Source: Aselliscus stoliczkanus
Taxonomy: Eukaryota; Chordata; Mammalia; Chiroptera; Hipposideridae
Assembly (NCBI GenBank): GCA_033961575.1
Contig: CM066734.1
Coordinates: 82,358,501-82,422,500, forward strand
DNA: 64,000 bases
Direction of reading: 5' to 3'
Of the stretch, positions 46,531 through 56,995 are shown piece by piece. Within the stretch, counting starts at the first letter, position 1, and every line of letters starts with the position of its first letter. Below the pieces are notes generated by a model. That model had not been told where the DNA came from. It did not search any database and saw only the letters and a program-made list of their open reading frames with translations. Made by a program: the position numbers and the translations under genes.

Positions 46531-47094
46531 TCATGTCATCTGCAAAAGGTGACAATTTAACTTCTTTATCCCCAATTTGGATGATTTTATTTCTTTATCT
46601 TGCCTAATTGCTTGGGCTAGGCCTTCCAGGACTACGTTGAATAATAGTGGCAATAGGGTGCAATCCTGTCTTGTTCCTGAATATAGAGCAAAAGGCTTTA
46701 GTTTTTCACTGGTAATTATATTAGTTGAGGGCTTGTCATATATGGCCTTTATTACGTTAAGGTATTTTCCTTCTATACCTATTTTTCTAAGTGTTTTAAT
46801 CATAAATCTGTGTTGTATCTGGTCAAATGCTTTTTCTGCATCTATTGATATAATCATATGGTTTTTATCTTTTATATTGTTTATGTGGTATATCACATTG
46901 ATTGATCTGTGTAGGCTGAACAATCCTTGTGCCCCTGGGATGAACCCCACTTGATCATGATGTATAATCTTTTTAATGTATTGTTGTATTCTATTTGCTA
47001 GAATTTTGTTTAGGATTTTTGCATCTGTATTATCCGAGATATTGGTCTGTAATTTGCTTTTTTGTGTGTTATTCTTACCTAGTTTTGTTATCAA
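46531..47094 (-). pseudogene. L1 ORF2 reverse-transcriptase fragment
   Basis: 187 open codons with [48 protein letters not shown] and [20 protein letters not shown], in the order of L1 reverse-transcriptase motifs. The frame ends just before the YADD box. Part of the split old L1. Confidence 0.85.
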
Positions 47095-47345
47095 GGTAAT
47101 GTTGACCTCATAAAATGAGTTGGGAAGTATTGCGTCTTCTTCAATTTATTTGGAAGCGTTTAAGGAGGACAGGTGTTAGATAATCTTTGAATGTTTGGTA
47201 CAATTCACTAGTGAAGCCATATAGTCCTGGTTTTGGGAAGGTTTTGGGTGACTGCTTTAATTTTCTTTATTGTTGATTAGTGTATTTAGATTTTCCAGTT
47301 CTTCATAATTCAGTCTAGGAAAGCTATATGTTTCTAAGAACTTGT

Positions 47346-47734
47346 CCATATGTAAGCTTTATCTTTATTAAAATTTCCCTGTTTGAGTCATTTGGAGGGA
47401 ATTTTGTTATCCATAGGGAAACTAAGTTATTCTGAGTTGAAATAGTCCCTATAGTGTGATTAACAATTTAATGCACCATTAACTGTCCATCATACTAAAA
47501 GAGGGCTCAAAGCTTATTAGGCCCATTTTGAATAATGGGAAAATGATTCCATATATGGGTATGTAAGTATAACCTTTTTCAGAAGTAACCTGTAAGTTAC
47601 AAACTTTTTAGTTCTTCTAGCACATGAGTATTATCTATTATATGTCCAGGCTGCATTACAAGCTACACTGTAACATTCATTCTGACTCAAAAAATGTGAC
47701 TTTATGTGCTCTATGACAGATAGAAATTCTAGAG
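47346..47734. other. Intergenic; its left end is repeated at 48690
   Basis: 47346-47410 follows the truncated L1 end and is similar to 48690-48745 ('tcatttggagggaatt' in both). No gene seen. Confidence 0.5.
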
Positions 47735-48520
47735 TGATGTCAGCATCATGGCAGAGTAGATTACCCTTTTATATTTCTCCTTAAATCTACAATGTATTGG
47801 TCATCTGTAACCTAACCATGTTCTTTTCCTCAACCCACCAGGACACCTGAGGAATCTATCCATTGGGACACCTGAGGAATCCATCCATTGGTGTATCTGA
47901 AGGTGGGTGTATTGGAATGCAGAAGGAGGCAGGATAGGGGAAGGCAGGGGATGGTACACACAATCCTGGTTCCATGGCTGCTCTAGATGTGCTTGCAGCC
48001 TCAATGAATGTGGTAGGGGTGGAGATGTCAGGGAGTGCCCTTGACACCTAGCAGGCAGAGCTGGTCAGAGGAGAAGCAGCAACAGCTTTGGCCCTGATTG
48101 CAGTGGTGCTCACATTACTTAGGAGCTTGGAGATGTGTCTCTGGCATTTTTCCCATAGTACAGTGGTGCCAGAAGCCACAGGAAACCAGGTAGCAGGCTG
48201 GCAGATTCACTAACCCAGCTACATTCCCTACCTGCCACACTCCCATCACAGTGGTGTGCCCCAAGAAAAAGCAACCCTAACACAATGGGGACACCCATAA
48301 TGTCAGACCCAGGTGGCAACTCTCATGGCCACACAAAACTACCTCCACACACTCCACAACCCCTGAGGCACAAGAAGTACAGGTAAGAGGAAAATCAAAA
48401 GGATGTATAAATAAGAAAGGTCTTTACTACTTCAAATGTGCCAGCAGAGAAACAACCCAGCAAGCACCGTGAGCAGCCAAGGTAACATGGTAACACAGAA
48501 AGAAAATTAAAATGCTCCAG
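47735..48520 (+). mobile_element. L1 5'UTR fragment
   Basis: Starts 'gtgatgtcagcatcatggca' and continues as moderately GC-rich sequence without a long frame, like the first part of the L1 at 56490. ORF1 is absent, so only the 5' end is present. Short GC-rich open frames here are incidental. Confidence 0.55.
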
Positions 48521-48745
48521 AAATTCACTAGTGAAGGCATCTGGTCCTGGACCTTTGCTTTTGGGAAGGCTTTGAATGACTGATTCAATTTCCTTACTGT
48601 TGATCAGTCTATTTAGATTTTCCAGTTTTTAGTGATTCAGTCTAGGAAGGCAAGATGTTTCTAAGAACTTGTTCTTATGTATGTATTATCGTCATTAAAA
48701 TTTCTTTATTTGAATCATTTGGAGGGAATTATAATTTCAAAGTCA
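48521..48745 (-). repeat. Duplicate of the 47190-47410 junction (L1 end plus flank)
   Basis: 'aaattcactagtgaaggcat', 'gattttccagtttttagtga', 'tctaggaaggcaagatgttt' and, beyond the L1 end, 'atttggagggaatt' match 47203-47405 in the same order. Both the L1 truncation point and its non-L1 flank are repeated. Confidence 0.75.
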
Positions 48746-48799
48746 TGGAAGATTATAATCTAAATAATGGAAAATTAAATATAGCAGTCTGGAATTTTT

Positions 48800-49286
48800 T
48801 TTTTTTTAAAGATTTTATTGGGGAATTGGGGGAGGGGACCAGCCAAGCTTTTGTTCTTCAAACTTCGTTGTGGAGGGCGCCAGTCACCATCTGGCTTCCT
48901 GATGGCAACTCATGGCCTCTAGTCTCAAGATGCTGTGTTGAATCTTAGCTGCTGGTGGGCGTAGCCACCATCCCATGCGGCAGTCGAACCAGCAGCCCTG
49001 TTGTTTAAGAGCGCACACCCTATCCAGTGACCATCCAGGCAGCAGCTCAGCTCAAGGTGCAGAGTTCAATCTTTTTTTAGTTGCAGGTGGGTGTAGCCCA
49101 CCATTGTACAGACAATCTTGTTGTTATACCAGCTGAGCCATCCTGCCTCCTGTTGACAGCTCAGCGACAGCTCAGCTAGGGCTCAGCGTTTGCTGGCCCA
49201 TGTGGGAATCAAATAAGTGGCCCTCTTGCTCAGAGCATGCGCTCTAAGCCAACTCTTAACCAAATGAACCACTCGGCTGGCCCCAC
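48800..49286 (-). mobile_element. Composite SINE with three tRNA-like units, copy 2
   Basis: The complement starts ggggccagccgagtggttca, with three A-box/B-box modules and an end 'ccccaattccccaataaaat'. The flanks ctggaattttt at 48789-48799 and 49287-49297 are identical (11 bp). Confidence 0.9.
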
Positions 49287-49297
49287 CTGGAATTTTT

Positions 49298-50464
49298 ATG
49301 TTTATTACCAATGTTACCTCAATAAAAAATAAATTTAAAAATCTAGGATTTTGGAGCAAAACCACACTATATTTTCCTGACTACTCTTCTGTATTTGAGA
49401 AACAGCTCCTGGGTTTTAACTGAGCTCTGGTAGACATTTAATGAATGAGATGAAGATTACTAGGGTACTATTTAATACTCTGATGTCCAATAATAAGTTA
49501 GTGAAAAGGTGTAACAAACCAATGAAACCAAATCACATTGATTCCGAGTGAATAAAGGTTTAGATCATACCACCAATTGAAGAACCCTAAATGGTGGAGG
49601 AGTTGCCAAGTGTAAAGGACAAATGTAATGTTATGGGAAAAAAGTTAAATTATCAACTTCAGCCTGCTGAGCAGCTCTAGGAGCTGGGACAGTAAAGGCT
49701 GTGCAAAAAGTACCTGGCTGAGAGGCTCTGCTCTGTTACAGATGAGAGTTTCCTAATCTGAACAACTATAAGAATGACTGCCAAGGGAATTCCATTCTCA
49801 GCCTTTTTCATCCTGACATTTGTCCAAGGACTCTGGCTAGTGCCGTTTGTAGCACTCAGGAGTTTTTGCAGCTGAATTTACTTAGATTCAGCTGGAGTAG
49901 AGCCTACAGATAATTAGAGCAGAGGAAAGAAATCAGGTAACATTTTCCCTATACTTCTCTGTCTTGGCCTTACTTCTCTGGTAGTAACTGTGTTACTCTA
50001 TGACCCTGTGTCTGTGATGTGACTTGTTTTTCTGGGGTTTAATAATAATACTATTTCTCCCTGTCCTTTCCACACTGGGATTGAAAGCGTTTTTTTTTTG
50101 GACACTCATCATTCCTTGTTTATTCCCTTGCCTATGCCAACATTTCTGAAAGTAGTCATATACTAATGTCTCTATAGTTGAATTATCTTGAGTAAATACT
50201 GTTTCCTATTGGGACAATAATAGATATGTAGACCTTTTTAATTTCTCTTAATATATGATCTCATCTAGTCCCATGGTAGAATATATCAAGGCTATATATA
50301 TGGATATACAATTTTATATTTCTAAAATAGAGTGCTTTTCTAAATTTTAGACTTGATCTATCTGCTTGAGCTACTAATAGGTGTATAAATCTTAGTGCAG
50401 AGCAAAAGGAGCTCTTTTTATACCTTCTGTGGCAGACTGTTAATTTGTCGGCAAGTATAGACAG
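49298..50464. other. Intergenic; one orphan signal-peptide-like frame
   Basis: At 49774-49878 an ATG in 'aagaatgactgccaag' opens MTAKGIPFSAFFILTFVQGL and closes at a TGA about 34 codons on. This is hydrophobic, like a secretion signal. A donor-like 'aatcaggtaaca' follows at about 49935. I recognise no gene. Nothing else is seen. Confidence 0.35.
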
Positions 50465-51603
50465 TGCTACAAGGCTAAATCAAGTCTGATTTTAACTCAA
50501 TTCAAAGGGAAGAAATATGAACAGCAGCTATTGAGGGGCAGCAGATGTTCTATGCCAGGATGGCAAGTCTCAGAGACCAGAGTCCAGAGGATGCTTGAAT
50601 GTATACAGGGCATAGCCCCAGGGATGGCAGGCCACCCCTCACTAGATCTTAGCCATTCGCTGCATTCTGTTTGCAGAGAACAGACTAACCTTAAAGCAAA
50701 TGTAAGTAGCTTTTCAGGATAAAACACAATTGTAAAAGTCAAAAAGTGTAAACATGAAGTACTTAAATGTGTTTTTTTAACATTACATAAGTAATTTTCA
50801 GTAGTCAAATTTTTTTTTGCAGCAAACTATTGGCACTTTAGTCACCTGACATTCAAGAAATAATATTTATATTTTCTCATTATATAGTTATTTTAAATTG
50901 GAATGTAGTTTATAAATATGCCATATTAAAATACATAGGAATTTTAAAGTATTTACTAAGTCCATGGAGTTCATTTGTATTTCCTATCAAATATGGAAAA
51001 TAAAATGTCAAGTAGATATATCATTGAGATTATAGAAGGGCAAACTTACTGCAATGTTTCATATGTTTGTTAAAGTAATGTACAGCTGATTAAAATATGA
51101 ATATTAACCCTACATTAGAGTACTGCATTGATAAATATTTAATATGCCTTATGTTGGTGAGGCATGTCTTCTAATAGCTTATATTCTTAAATAACAACTA
51201 ATTGATGAATTTACATTTGTAGAAGATAGAGACTGGAAAAAATTACAATGATCTTACATTTAAAGTATATGGCTTTTCTGTAGGAAACTGTTTCTTTGAT
51301 TATATGGAATTATTTAAATTAAAAATGCTACAGATTTTTAAGCATAGTGTGAATTCACATTTAACTTTAAGGTTTTCAGTTGCACTGTTCTTTAAAAATT
51401 TCATTAAAATTAGTGAAATAATTTTTCAACAATTCTTTAATTTATTTCTCCTAAAATAACCTATTTACCTTTAAAACAGTGCTGACAACCTCATATGCTC
51501 AAAAAAAAATCATCCCATTGATTATCTTTATTTTAAGGAAGTTCTCAGAATTGTTTCTTGTACATAAAAGTCACATAAGATACATTTGTTGTTTGGTAAA
51601 TCT

Positions 51604-51998
51604 TGTTATGGACTGAATTGTGTCCCCACCCACTTCAAATTTATATGTTGAAACCTTAGCCCCCAATTTGACTATATTTGGAGAGAAGGCCTTTAATAAA
51701 GTATTTAAGATGAAATCAGGTCATAAGAGTAGGACTCTAACCCCACAAGACTTACATCCTTGTAAGAAGAGGAAGAGACATAAGGCATCTTTTTCTCATT
51801 ATGGGAGCACAGAGGAAAGGCCATGAGAGGACAAAGGGCAAAGGTGGCTGTCTACTAGTCAGGAAGAGAGGTCTCACAAGAAACCAAACCCGCTTGCATC
51901 GTGATCTTGCTCATCTAGCCTCCATAATTGTGAGAAAAATAAGTTTCTGTTGTTTATGCCAGTGAGTGTGTAGTATTTTGTTATGGTGCCTGAGCCGA
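51604..51998 (+). repeat. MaLR/MLT1-like LTR
   Basis: Begins tgttatggactgaattgtgt and ends near 'tattttgttatggtgcctga'. The interior has 'aaggcctttaataaagta', 'ggtcataagagtaggactct', 'agaagaggaagagacataag' and 'agcctccataattgtgagaa'. This layout is what I recall of mammalian apparent LTR elements. No coding part is present. The subfamily is uncertain. Confidence 0.7.
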
Positions 51999-52105
51999 CT
52001 AAAAATGAACTCTATGAAAATTTTGTAAACCTTTTGAAGCAGAATATCTCATCACCATTATTTTGGCTTAATACTGCTAACATCGGGCAGGTAAAGAGGC
52101 ATACT

Positions 52106-52111
52106 TTTATT
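52106..52111 (-). promoter_or_regulatory. Candidate polyadenylation signal of the UGT gene
   Basis: The complement reads AATAAA about 355 bases 3' of the UGT stop codon. The same hexamer is kept in the paralogous segment (about 37119-37124). Plausible but unproven: the 3'UTR end cannot be fixed from sequence alone. Confidence 0.35.
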
Positions 52112-52465
52112 AAAAAAGGAAGTCATATTTTTCAAAGAAAACTAATTTTTGAGGATACTTTCCTGATCCATATGCTCTGTTGCAACTTGTAAAATATACT
52201 ATTCTAAGCTTCCTACATTCATGAAATTCAGCTCATATTTTGTTCTGTCCAGCAATCACCATAATCACTTAAGATTATACATTAAAATAGTGTTAATATA
52301 TATAGAACTTTTAGAATTATTTATGTCCCTGTGTCAGAAATTGGGTAAAGAAGAACAGGGTAAGAAGAGCTGGGACTAGGAAAAGGAAGAATGGGACATG
52401 CTCACTAGTTAAGGACAGAAATGAACAGGATTGTCCTCTTAGGACTTTGCCAAACATGGAAGGAT

Positions 52466-52745
52466 CTATTTCCTCTTTTTCTTCGTTCCTGTTTTACCAT
52501 ATTTTCTACAAGAAAGCAGACAACATTTAGTGACTAAGAATATAGCAGATGCTGCACAGGCTGTCAGAAATCCAATCACGTCCAAAGAGTAATACTGAAA
52601 CCAAGTGAGGTCGTGGATAGCTGGCCGCAGGTGTTTAGCTCCTTTATGGCGCATGACAAACTCAATCCAGAAGACTGCTCGATCCAGGGCCTTCACGGGT
52701 TGATCATGGTGAATCCTTGATAATTTCATTATATTCTCTTTATAA
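52466..52745 (-). CDS. UGT2A1: UGT2A1-like exon 6 (membrane anchor and tail)
   Basis: Last coding exon, 280 bases, from the acceptor 'tttgccttcag' to a TAG stop at 52466-52468. The first base completes the Ser codon split with exon 5. It encodes [52 protein letters not shown], then a membrane-spanning stretch (about [19 protein letters not shown]) and a cytosolic tail ending TGTKKKRK. UGTs are type I endoplasmic-reticulum membrane enzymes facing the lumen, and a lysine-rich tail like this is typical for retention there. The SCRKYGK tail is closer to my memory of UGT2A1 (SCQKFGK) than of UGT2B. Confidence 0.93.
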
Positions 52746-53167
52746 CTGAAGGCAAACGCAAAGAAAGAAATTAATGAAGTTTTGTTTTTCTTAGTTATAT
52801 GATACATGTTATAAAAATTAAAGAATGTCAGGGCCCTAGAAATTATTATTATATTAACTCTGCTCTTTTTGTAGGATTTTATAGATGTAGTAGGGAGATT
52901 GAAAACCAAATATATTCTTAACAGAATGTGGTTAAATGAGCACATAGGAAGAAAACTCAGAATAAACTGGTGGTTAATTCAAGACCAAGAAGGACATGTG
53001 ACATTGTCTGAACTATACTTCCCAGAAATATTCCAAGACCAAAATGGTGAATGACTCAAGATTGAGAATATATCCAGTACTAGGTTAGTAAGCATGGTAT
53101 GAGACATTTTCTTGTGTGGGGGCCCAACACAACCAATGGTAATCCTGTAGAAAGCAGTAGTACTTAC
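52746..53167 (-). other. UGT2A1-like intron 5
   Basis: 422 bases between donor gtaagtacta (complement, from 53167) and acceptor ttgccttcag. No repeat recognised. The open frame extending exon 6 upstream is intronic read-through. Confidence 0.85.
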
Positions 53168-53387
53168 GAAGGTTCATTAATGACTGTTCTCAAGGCGCTG
53201 AGCAAATCTGCACTGGTCATTGTGTTCATGTTCACCTCCACAGCCGCTCCTTTGGCCTTCATGTGAGCAATGTTATCAGGTTGATCGCCAAATATGGGGA
53301 CTCCCACCATGGGGACCCCATGATAAATTGCTTCATAGATCCCATTTATTCCACCATGAGTGATAAAAGCTTTGGTTTTGGGATGAC
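53168..53387 (-). CDS. UGT2A1: UGT2A1-like exon 5 (UGT signature, UDP-sugar binding)
   Basis: 220 bases, the usual length for UGT2 exon 5, from the acceptor 'cccaaactag' to the donor 'ccttc|gtaagt'. It encodes most of the UGT signature: [40 protein letters not shown], then [20 protein letters not shown] and TVINEP. The HGG and DQ residues that contact UDP-glucuronate in the family are present. Human UGT2A1 has Ala where this has Gly before DQ, as far as I recall. No stop or frameshift. Confidence 0.95.
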
Positions 53388-53872
53388 CTAGTTTGGGAAT
53401 AGAATGTGAAGCAGGTGAAAGTGTCACTATAGCACATTAACAGAATTTTAGAGAAGGGGAAGATCTATGGGATACGTTACTGAAGAAAGCAGTATTTTAT
53501 ACTGAAGCTGAGCATTGGGGCACTGCTACACAGAAAATTGCTCTCCCAGGAAAAGGAGGCACTTGTTCCTACTATGTTGCCTGAAATTCTTTTCTGAATC
53601 ATAGCAAGTATGAATCTATTGGGTTGTTGAAAAATTCATGACATATTTTTGTATGTTTTTCGTTGCAAAAATGCGTCATGACTTTTCCAACAGACAACCC
53701 AATATAAATGTAATGGTCAAATCCTTAATTATATCCTTTAAAACTGGAGGTAAATGAGAAACATTTACAATTGTTAAATATTTGTTGACATTAGATATAT
53801 TAACATTACTGTTAAAGAATTAATCAACTAGTCCATCAACTTCTACACAGTGTTTCTTCCCTATAGTCTTAC
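53388..53872 (-). other. UGT2A1-like intron 4
   Basis: 485 bases, donor gtaagactat, acceptor ccaaactag. Contains an 84-bp mariner-type MITE at 53619-53702. Confidence 0.85.
53619..53702. mobile_element. Mariner-type MITE in intron 4
   Basis: The left end ttgggttgttgaaaaattca and the right end (complement ttgggttgtctgttggaaaa, then gtcatgac) are long inverted repeats that nearly meet, so the whole 84 bases can fold as a hairpin. It is flanked by TA on both sides (53617-53618, 53703-53704), the mariner target site. Confidence 0.85.
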
Positions 53873-53960
53873 CGAGAAGATCATTCTGGGGTATCCATTG
53901 ATAAAGCCGAGTATTGGCTCCTAATGTGGCCGGCTTCTTTCCTGTGTATCTCCATAAAAC
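53873..53960 (-). CDS. UGT2A1: UGT2A1-like exon 4
   Basis: 88 bases, the standard UGT2 exon 4 length, from 'cttccacag' to 'cttctcg|gtaaga'. Encodes [20 protein letters not shown] and QWIPQNDLL, and the final G begins the Gly codon completed in exon 5. WIPQNDLLG is the start of the UGT signature. The GKKPATLG segment matches my recollection of UGT2A1 better than UGT2B. Confidence 0.95.
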
Positions 53961-55486
53961 CTGTGGAAGACAATGTATATATTTCACAAGTAAAACTGCA
54001 AGATAATGACCTTTCAGATTGTAGAATTATTTGTAAATCATGCATCTACTCTGCTCTAGGTGATGTTTGAAAAGGGAATATATAGATATGCTTTGTAAAC
54101 ATTGAAAGGAATAGTGGGACTGTTTACAACCACCACTTTTAAAGATCTTGTGGGAGTTGCCTATTAAATATACTATTACTTTGTTTATTATTACTTAAAT
54201 GCTTCTGGGAATGAGATCATAAGTTTAAAAAGATTGAAAATTAAGCAGTACTGATCTATTCAATTAGAATATGGAAGTTAAAATTTTTATGACAACTTTA
54301 CTTCTGTATAAATGTATGTCCCTGGTCATCACAGCTATAGCTTCATATTAGTGTTTTAACAAATACTATTGCTTTAGATTTCATCTAGTTGTTTACTTTA
54401 ATGATTGATTTTCCTTCCATCCTTCTTTTCTTTCTACTTTGTTTTTTCTCCCACAACTTCTTTCTTTTGTTTTTTTTGAAAGTAAGAATGAGGCAGTACA
54501 TTTTCTTGTATTCATTGTCCAATGAAGAATCTTGTTTATTTTGTTTTTGTAATTAGCATATTTGCTTTACATAAAATTTTATATAGTTTCACAGAATTTA
54601 ACAATGTAAAAATAAAAGGACTCTAGAATGTTTAACAAATACCAATATAAAAAAAGTGGAAATCCAGAATTGTGGTGATAACATAAAAAATTAATTGAAT
54701 ATCATAAGTTAGAACATACAAATTGATAGACTATAAGATTAAAATATCTATGGCCTTTTAATTATAGAAAACTCTAATTAAAAACACTTGATGAATCTAG
54801 GCTTCTACTTCCATGCTCAGCTATATTGGATCAAATCCTACTACAGCCAAAGACATGGCAGATATTCTTGAGCATGTTTCATCTGTATCTTTGCCTTTTC
54901 AGTTTTCCCTTCTACAGGTCCTTAGATGATTACACTTCAGAACTATTTTGGCAATAGTCAGAACAGGCCTTAAGATTTCAATACTAGAAAAAGAGCAATG
55001 GACTTAAGGTTGTTTTTTCTTTTTTTAAAAAGAGTTTTTTTGTTTTGTTTTTATACTTTATTGGAGAGCAGTGTGTTTTTCCAGGACCCATAGCTCCAAG
55101 TGAAGTCATTGTTTTCAATCTAGTTGTGGAGGGCGCAGCTCACTGGCCCATGTGGGAATCAAAATGGCAACCTCGGTGTTATGAGCAACGCACTTCAATT
55201 ACCTGAGCCAACTGGCCACCCCTGGACTTAATGTTTTTATCTGTATTTTATTAGAAACAAATGACTCCAAAGATATGTGTTTCCATAATAACAGCAAAAC
55301 TCAGAAGTCAAGGTTCAAATGTGCCAAAACTCAGCACTGTGATGGTCTACAAATTTTTACTTGATATTAATACCTGACACATTAACTGTAAAATGAGATT
55401 CAGCTTTCACCTGGAAAGACACCATTAGCCCCACTCTCTCTCCAATTGGTAAAGAGCTGCCCAGAAGGACCAAAGGTTGTACTAAC
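53961..55486 (-). other. UGT2A1-like intron 3
   Basis: About 1.5 kb, AT-rich, donor gttagtacaa and acceptor tcttccacag. Holds a SINE at 55008-55222. Otherwise no feature is recognised. Confidence 0.85.
55008..55222 (-). mobile_element. tRNA-derived SINE (single-unit form)
   Basis: The complement begins ggggtggccagttggctcag, with a B-box-like 'ttttgattccc', 'cctccacaactagattgaaa' and a tail with 'aataaagtataaaaacaaaa'. Flanked by tggacttaa at 54999-55007 and 55223-55231. It shares its first module with the three-unit SINEs. Confidence 0.85.
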
Positions 55487-55618
55487 CTTCTGTGGAATCT
55501 GGGCTAGGGCTGAGGCAATAAGACTGGCCTTCTCTTCTGGGAGATTTGAGATAACGGAACCCAGAGAAAACACCACAATACCGTCTTCACCTGATTTCTG
55601 GACAAATTCTTCTATTTC
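55487..55618 (-). CDS. UGT2A1: UGT2A1-like exon 3
   Basis: 132 bases (44 codons, phase 0 at both ends), from the acceptor 'ttctctccag' to the donor 'cagaag|gttagt'. Encodes [40 protein letters not shown] and IPQK. VVFSLGS is a conserved UGT stretch at the start of the C-terminal domain. No defect seen. Confidence 0.95.
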
Positions 55619-55786
55619 CTGGAGAGAAAAAATTCCTGGTATATAAAGGTACAGCATCCCAGTGAATAAAATAAAGTTCATTTACACTCATAACCTGAAA
55701 CTTCAAGGGGATTACCAGAGGCATGGTTTGACTGTTTTTATCTTTTGACACCAAAAGCCACCTAGTCTCTTTGGGAGGAAGTATGT

Positions 55787-56314
55787 ATGTATTTATTTAT
55801 TCATTTTAAGATTTTATTGGGGAATTGGGGGAGGGGAACAGTGTTGGGGAACTCGGGGAGGGGACCATCCAATCTGTTGTTCTTCAATCTTCATTGTGGA
55901 GGGCACCAGTCACCATCTGGCTTCCTGTCGGCAGCTCGTGGTCTCCAAGCTCAAGGTGCTGAGTTCAATCTTAGTTGCTGGTGGGTGCAGCCACCATCCC
56001 ATGCAGGAGTCGAACCAGCAGCTTTGTTGTTAAGAGCGCACACCTTATATACTGAGCCACCCGGGTGGCAGCTCAGCTCAAGGTGCCAAGTTCAATCTGT
56101 TTTTTTCAGTTGCGGGTGGGTGTAGGCCACCATTGAACATGCAATCTTGTTGTTACACCAGCTGAGCCATCTTGCCACCTGTTGGCAACTCAGTAACAGC
56201 TCAGTTAGGGTGCATTGTTCACTGGCCCATGTGGGAATCAAACTGGCGGACCTGTTGCTCAGAGTGCATACTTTAAGCCAACTCTTAACCAACTGAGCCA
56301 CTCGGCCAGCCCCA
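55787..56314 (-). mobile_element. Composite SINE with three tRNA-like units, copy 3
   Basis: The best preserved copy. The complement starts ggggctggccgagtggctca. B-box-like complements lie at 56233-56244 (gggaatcaaact), 56130-56140 (ccattgaacat) and 56006-56017 (ggagtcgaacca). A-box-like complements lie near 56290-56308, 56157-56170 and 56045-56070. It ends 'ccccaattccccaataaaat'. Flanked by gaagtatgt at 55778-55786 and 56315-56323. Confidence 0.9.
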
Positions 56315-56995
56315 GAAGTATGTGTTAAAAACCTATGTCTTAAATATGCAATCATTGAGTAGTGAATAGCCATGGGACCAAGCCATTATACAAAAGGATT
56401 AGAGGATAAGAATATACTACTTTTCATGGTTGATGGACACTGTTACTCACCAGGTTTAATTTTATTAAAGCAGTTAGTGATATCAGACACATGGCAGTTG
56501 AGGGTTCCCCCTTGATCTCTCCCCCTGAAGTTACAACATGTTGAACAGCTATAATTCAACAAAGGATTCCCTACACAATACAAGAACACATCTGAAATAT
56601 TTGTACATTGAAACATCTGAAAGTAGTCAAATCGGAGTGTACATGGGAAGAGGGAAGGGAAAAGAACAGAGATGGGAGTGCAGATGCAACCCAGAGCTCA
56701 CTGCCATAGACACAGCTTGGAGCTCACTGTGGGTCCCATGAGAGAGGTGGATTCAGTCTGCATGTGCACGCTGTGGCCCCAAGCATCCTTGCCTGAGTGG
56801 TCAGCATATAATAACACTGAACCCTGCTATTGGGGCAGAGACCTTGGGGAAGAGGCTGAGCACAGAAGTATGACAGCTGTGATCTAGCAGCCCTCACTGC
56901 CAGGCAGAGAAGAACCATGGGCCTGGCAACCTCCCCAGAGTTTGCCTCCCTGCATCCTCCCAGAGCTTGCTTTCCTGTATCCTCCCAGACCTAGC

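Larger units (their letters stand above)
40656..47345 (-). mobile_element. Old L1 (ORF2 part and 3'UTR) split by two later insertions
   Basis: On the minus strand, L1 sequence runs from about 47345 (ORF2 reverse-transcriptase fingers) down to the 3' end at about 40656. It is interrupted by the mosaic L1 (42305-45548) and, further 3', by a mariner (41586-42129). Pieces on both sides of each insertion join as continuous L1: 'ttggttgcctacttgt' at 42285 continues at 45553 with 'ttgttttgttgatggtttc'. The youngest coding-like part is 46531-47094. A (TG)n(TA)n tract lies at 41055-41166. Confidence 0.8.
50465..52390. repeat. Segmental duplication, right copy (3' flank of the UGT gene)
   Basis: Collinear with 35500-37400 (landmarks listed there). 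Its right end lies about 80 bases 3' of the UGT stop codon, so it includes the UGT 3'UTR and downstream flank. A MaLR-like LTR (51604-51998) is present only here. Confidence 0.75.

Noticed and set aside
52746..52945. Upstream extension of the exon 6 open frame
   Set aside because: Beyond the acceptor ttgccttcag; the residues do not resemble UGT and the phase to exon 5 fits only the spliced form.
55446..55646. Plus-strand frame overlapping UGT exon 3
   Set aside because: Antisense shadow of a well-bounded coding exon.
55787..56314. Possible tRNA gene cluster (three A/B-box pairs)
   Set aside because: Target-site duplications, the A-rich tail and dispersed copies show a SINE; the cloverleaf is degraded.
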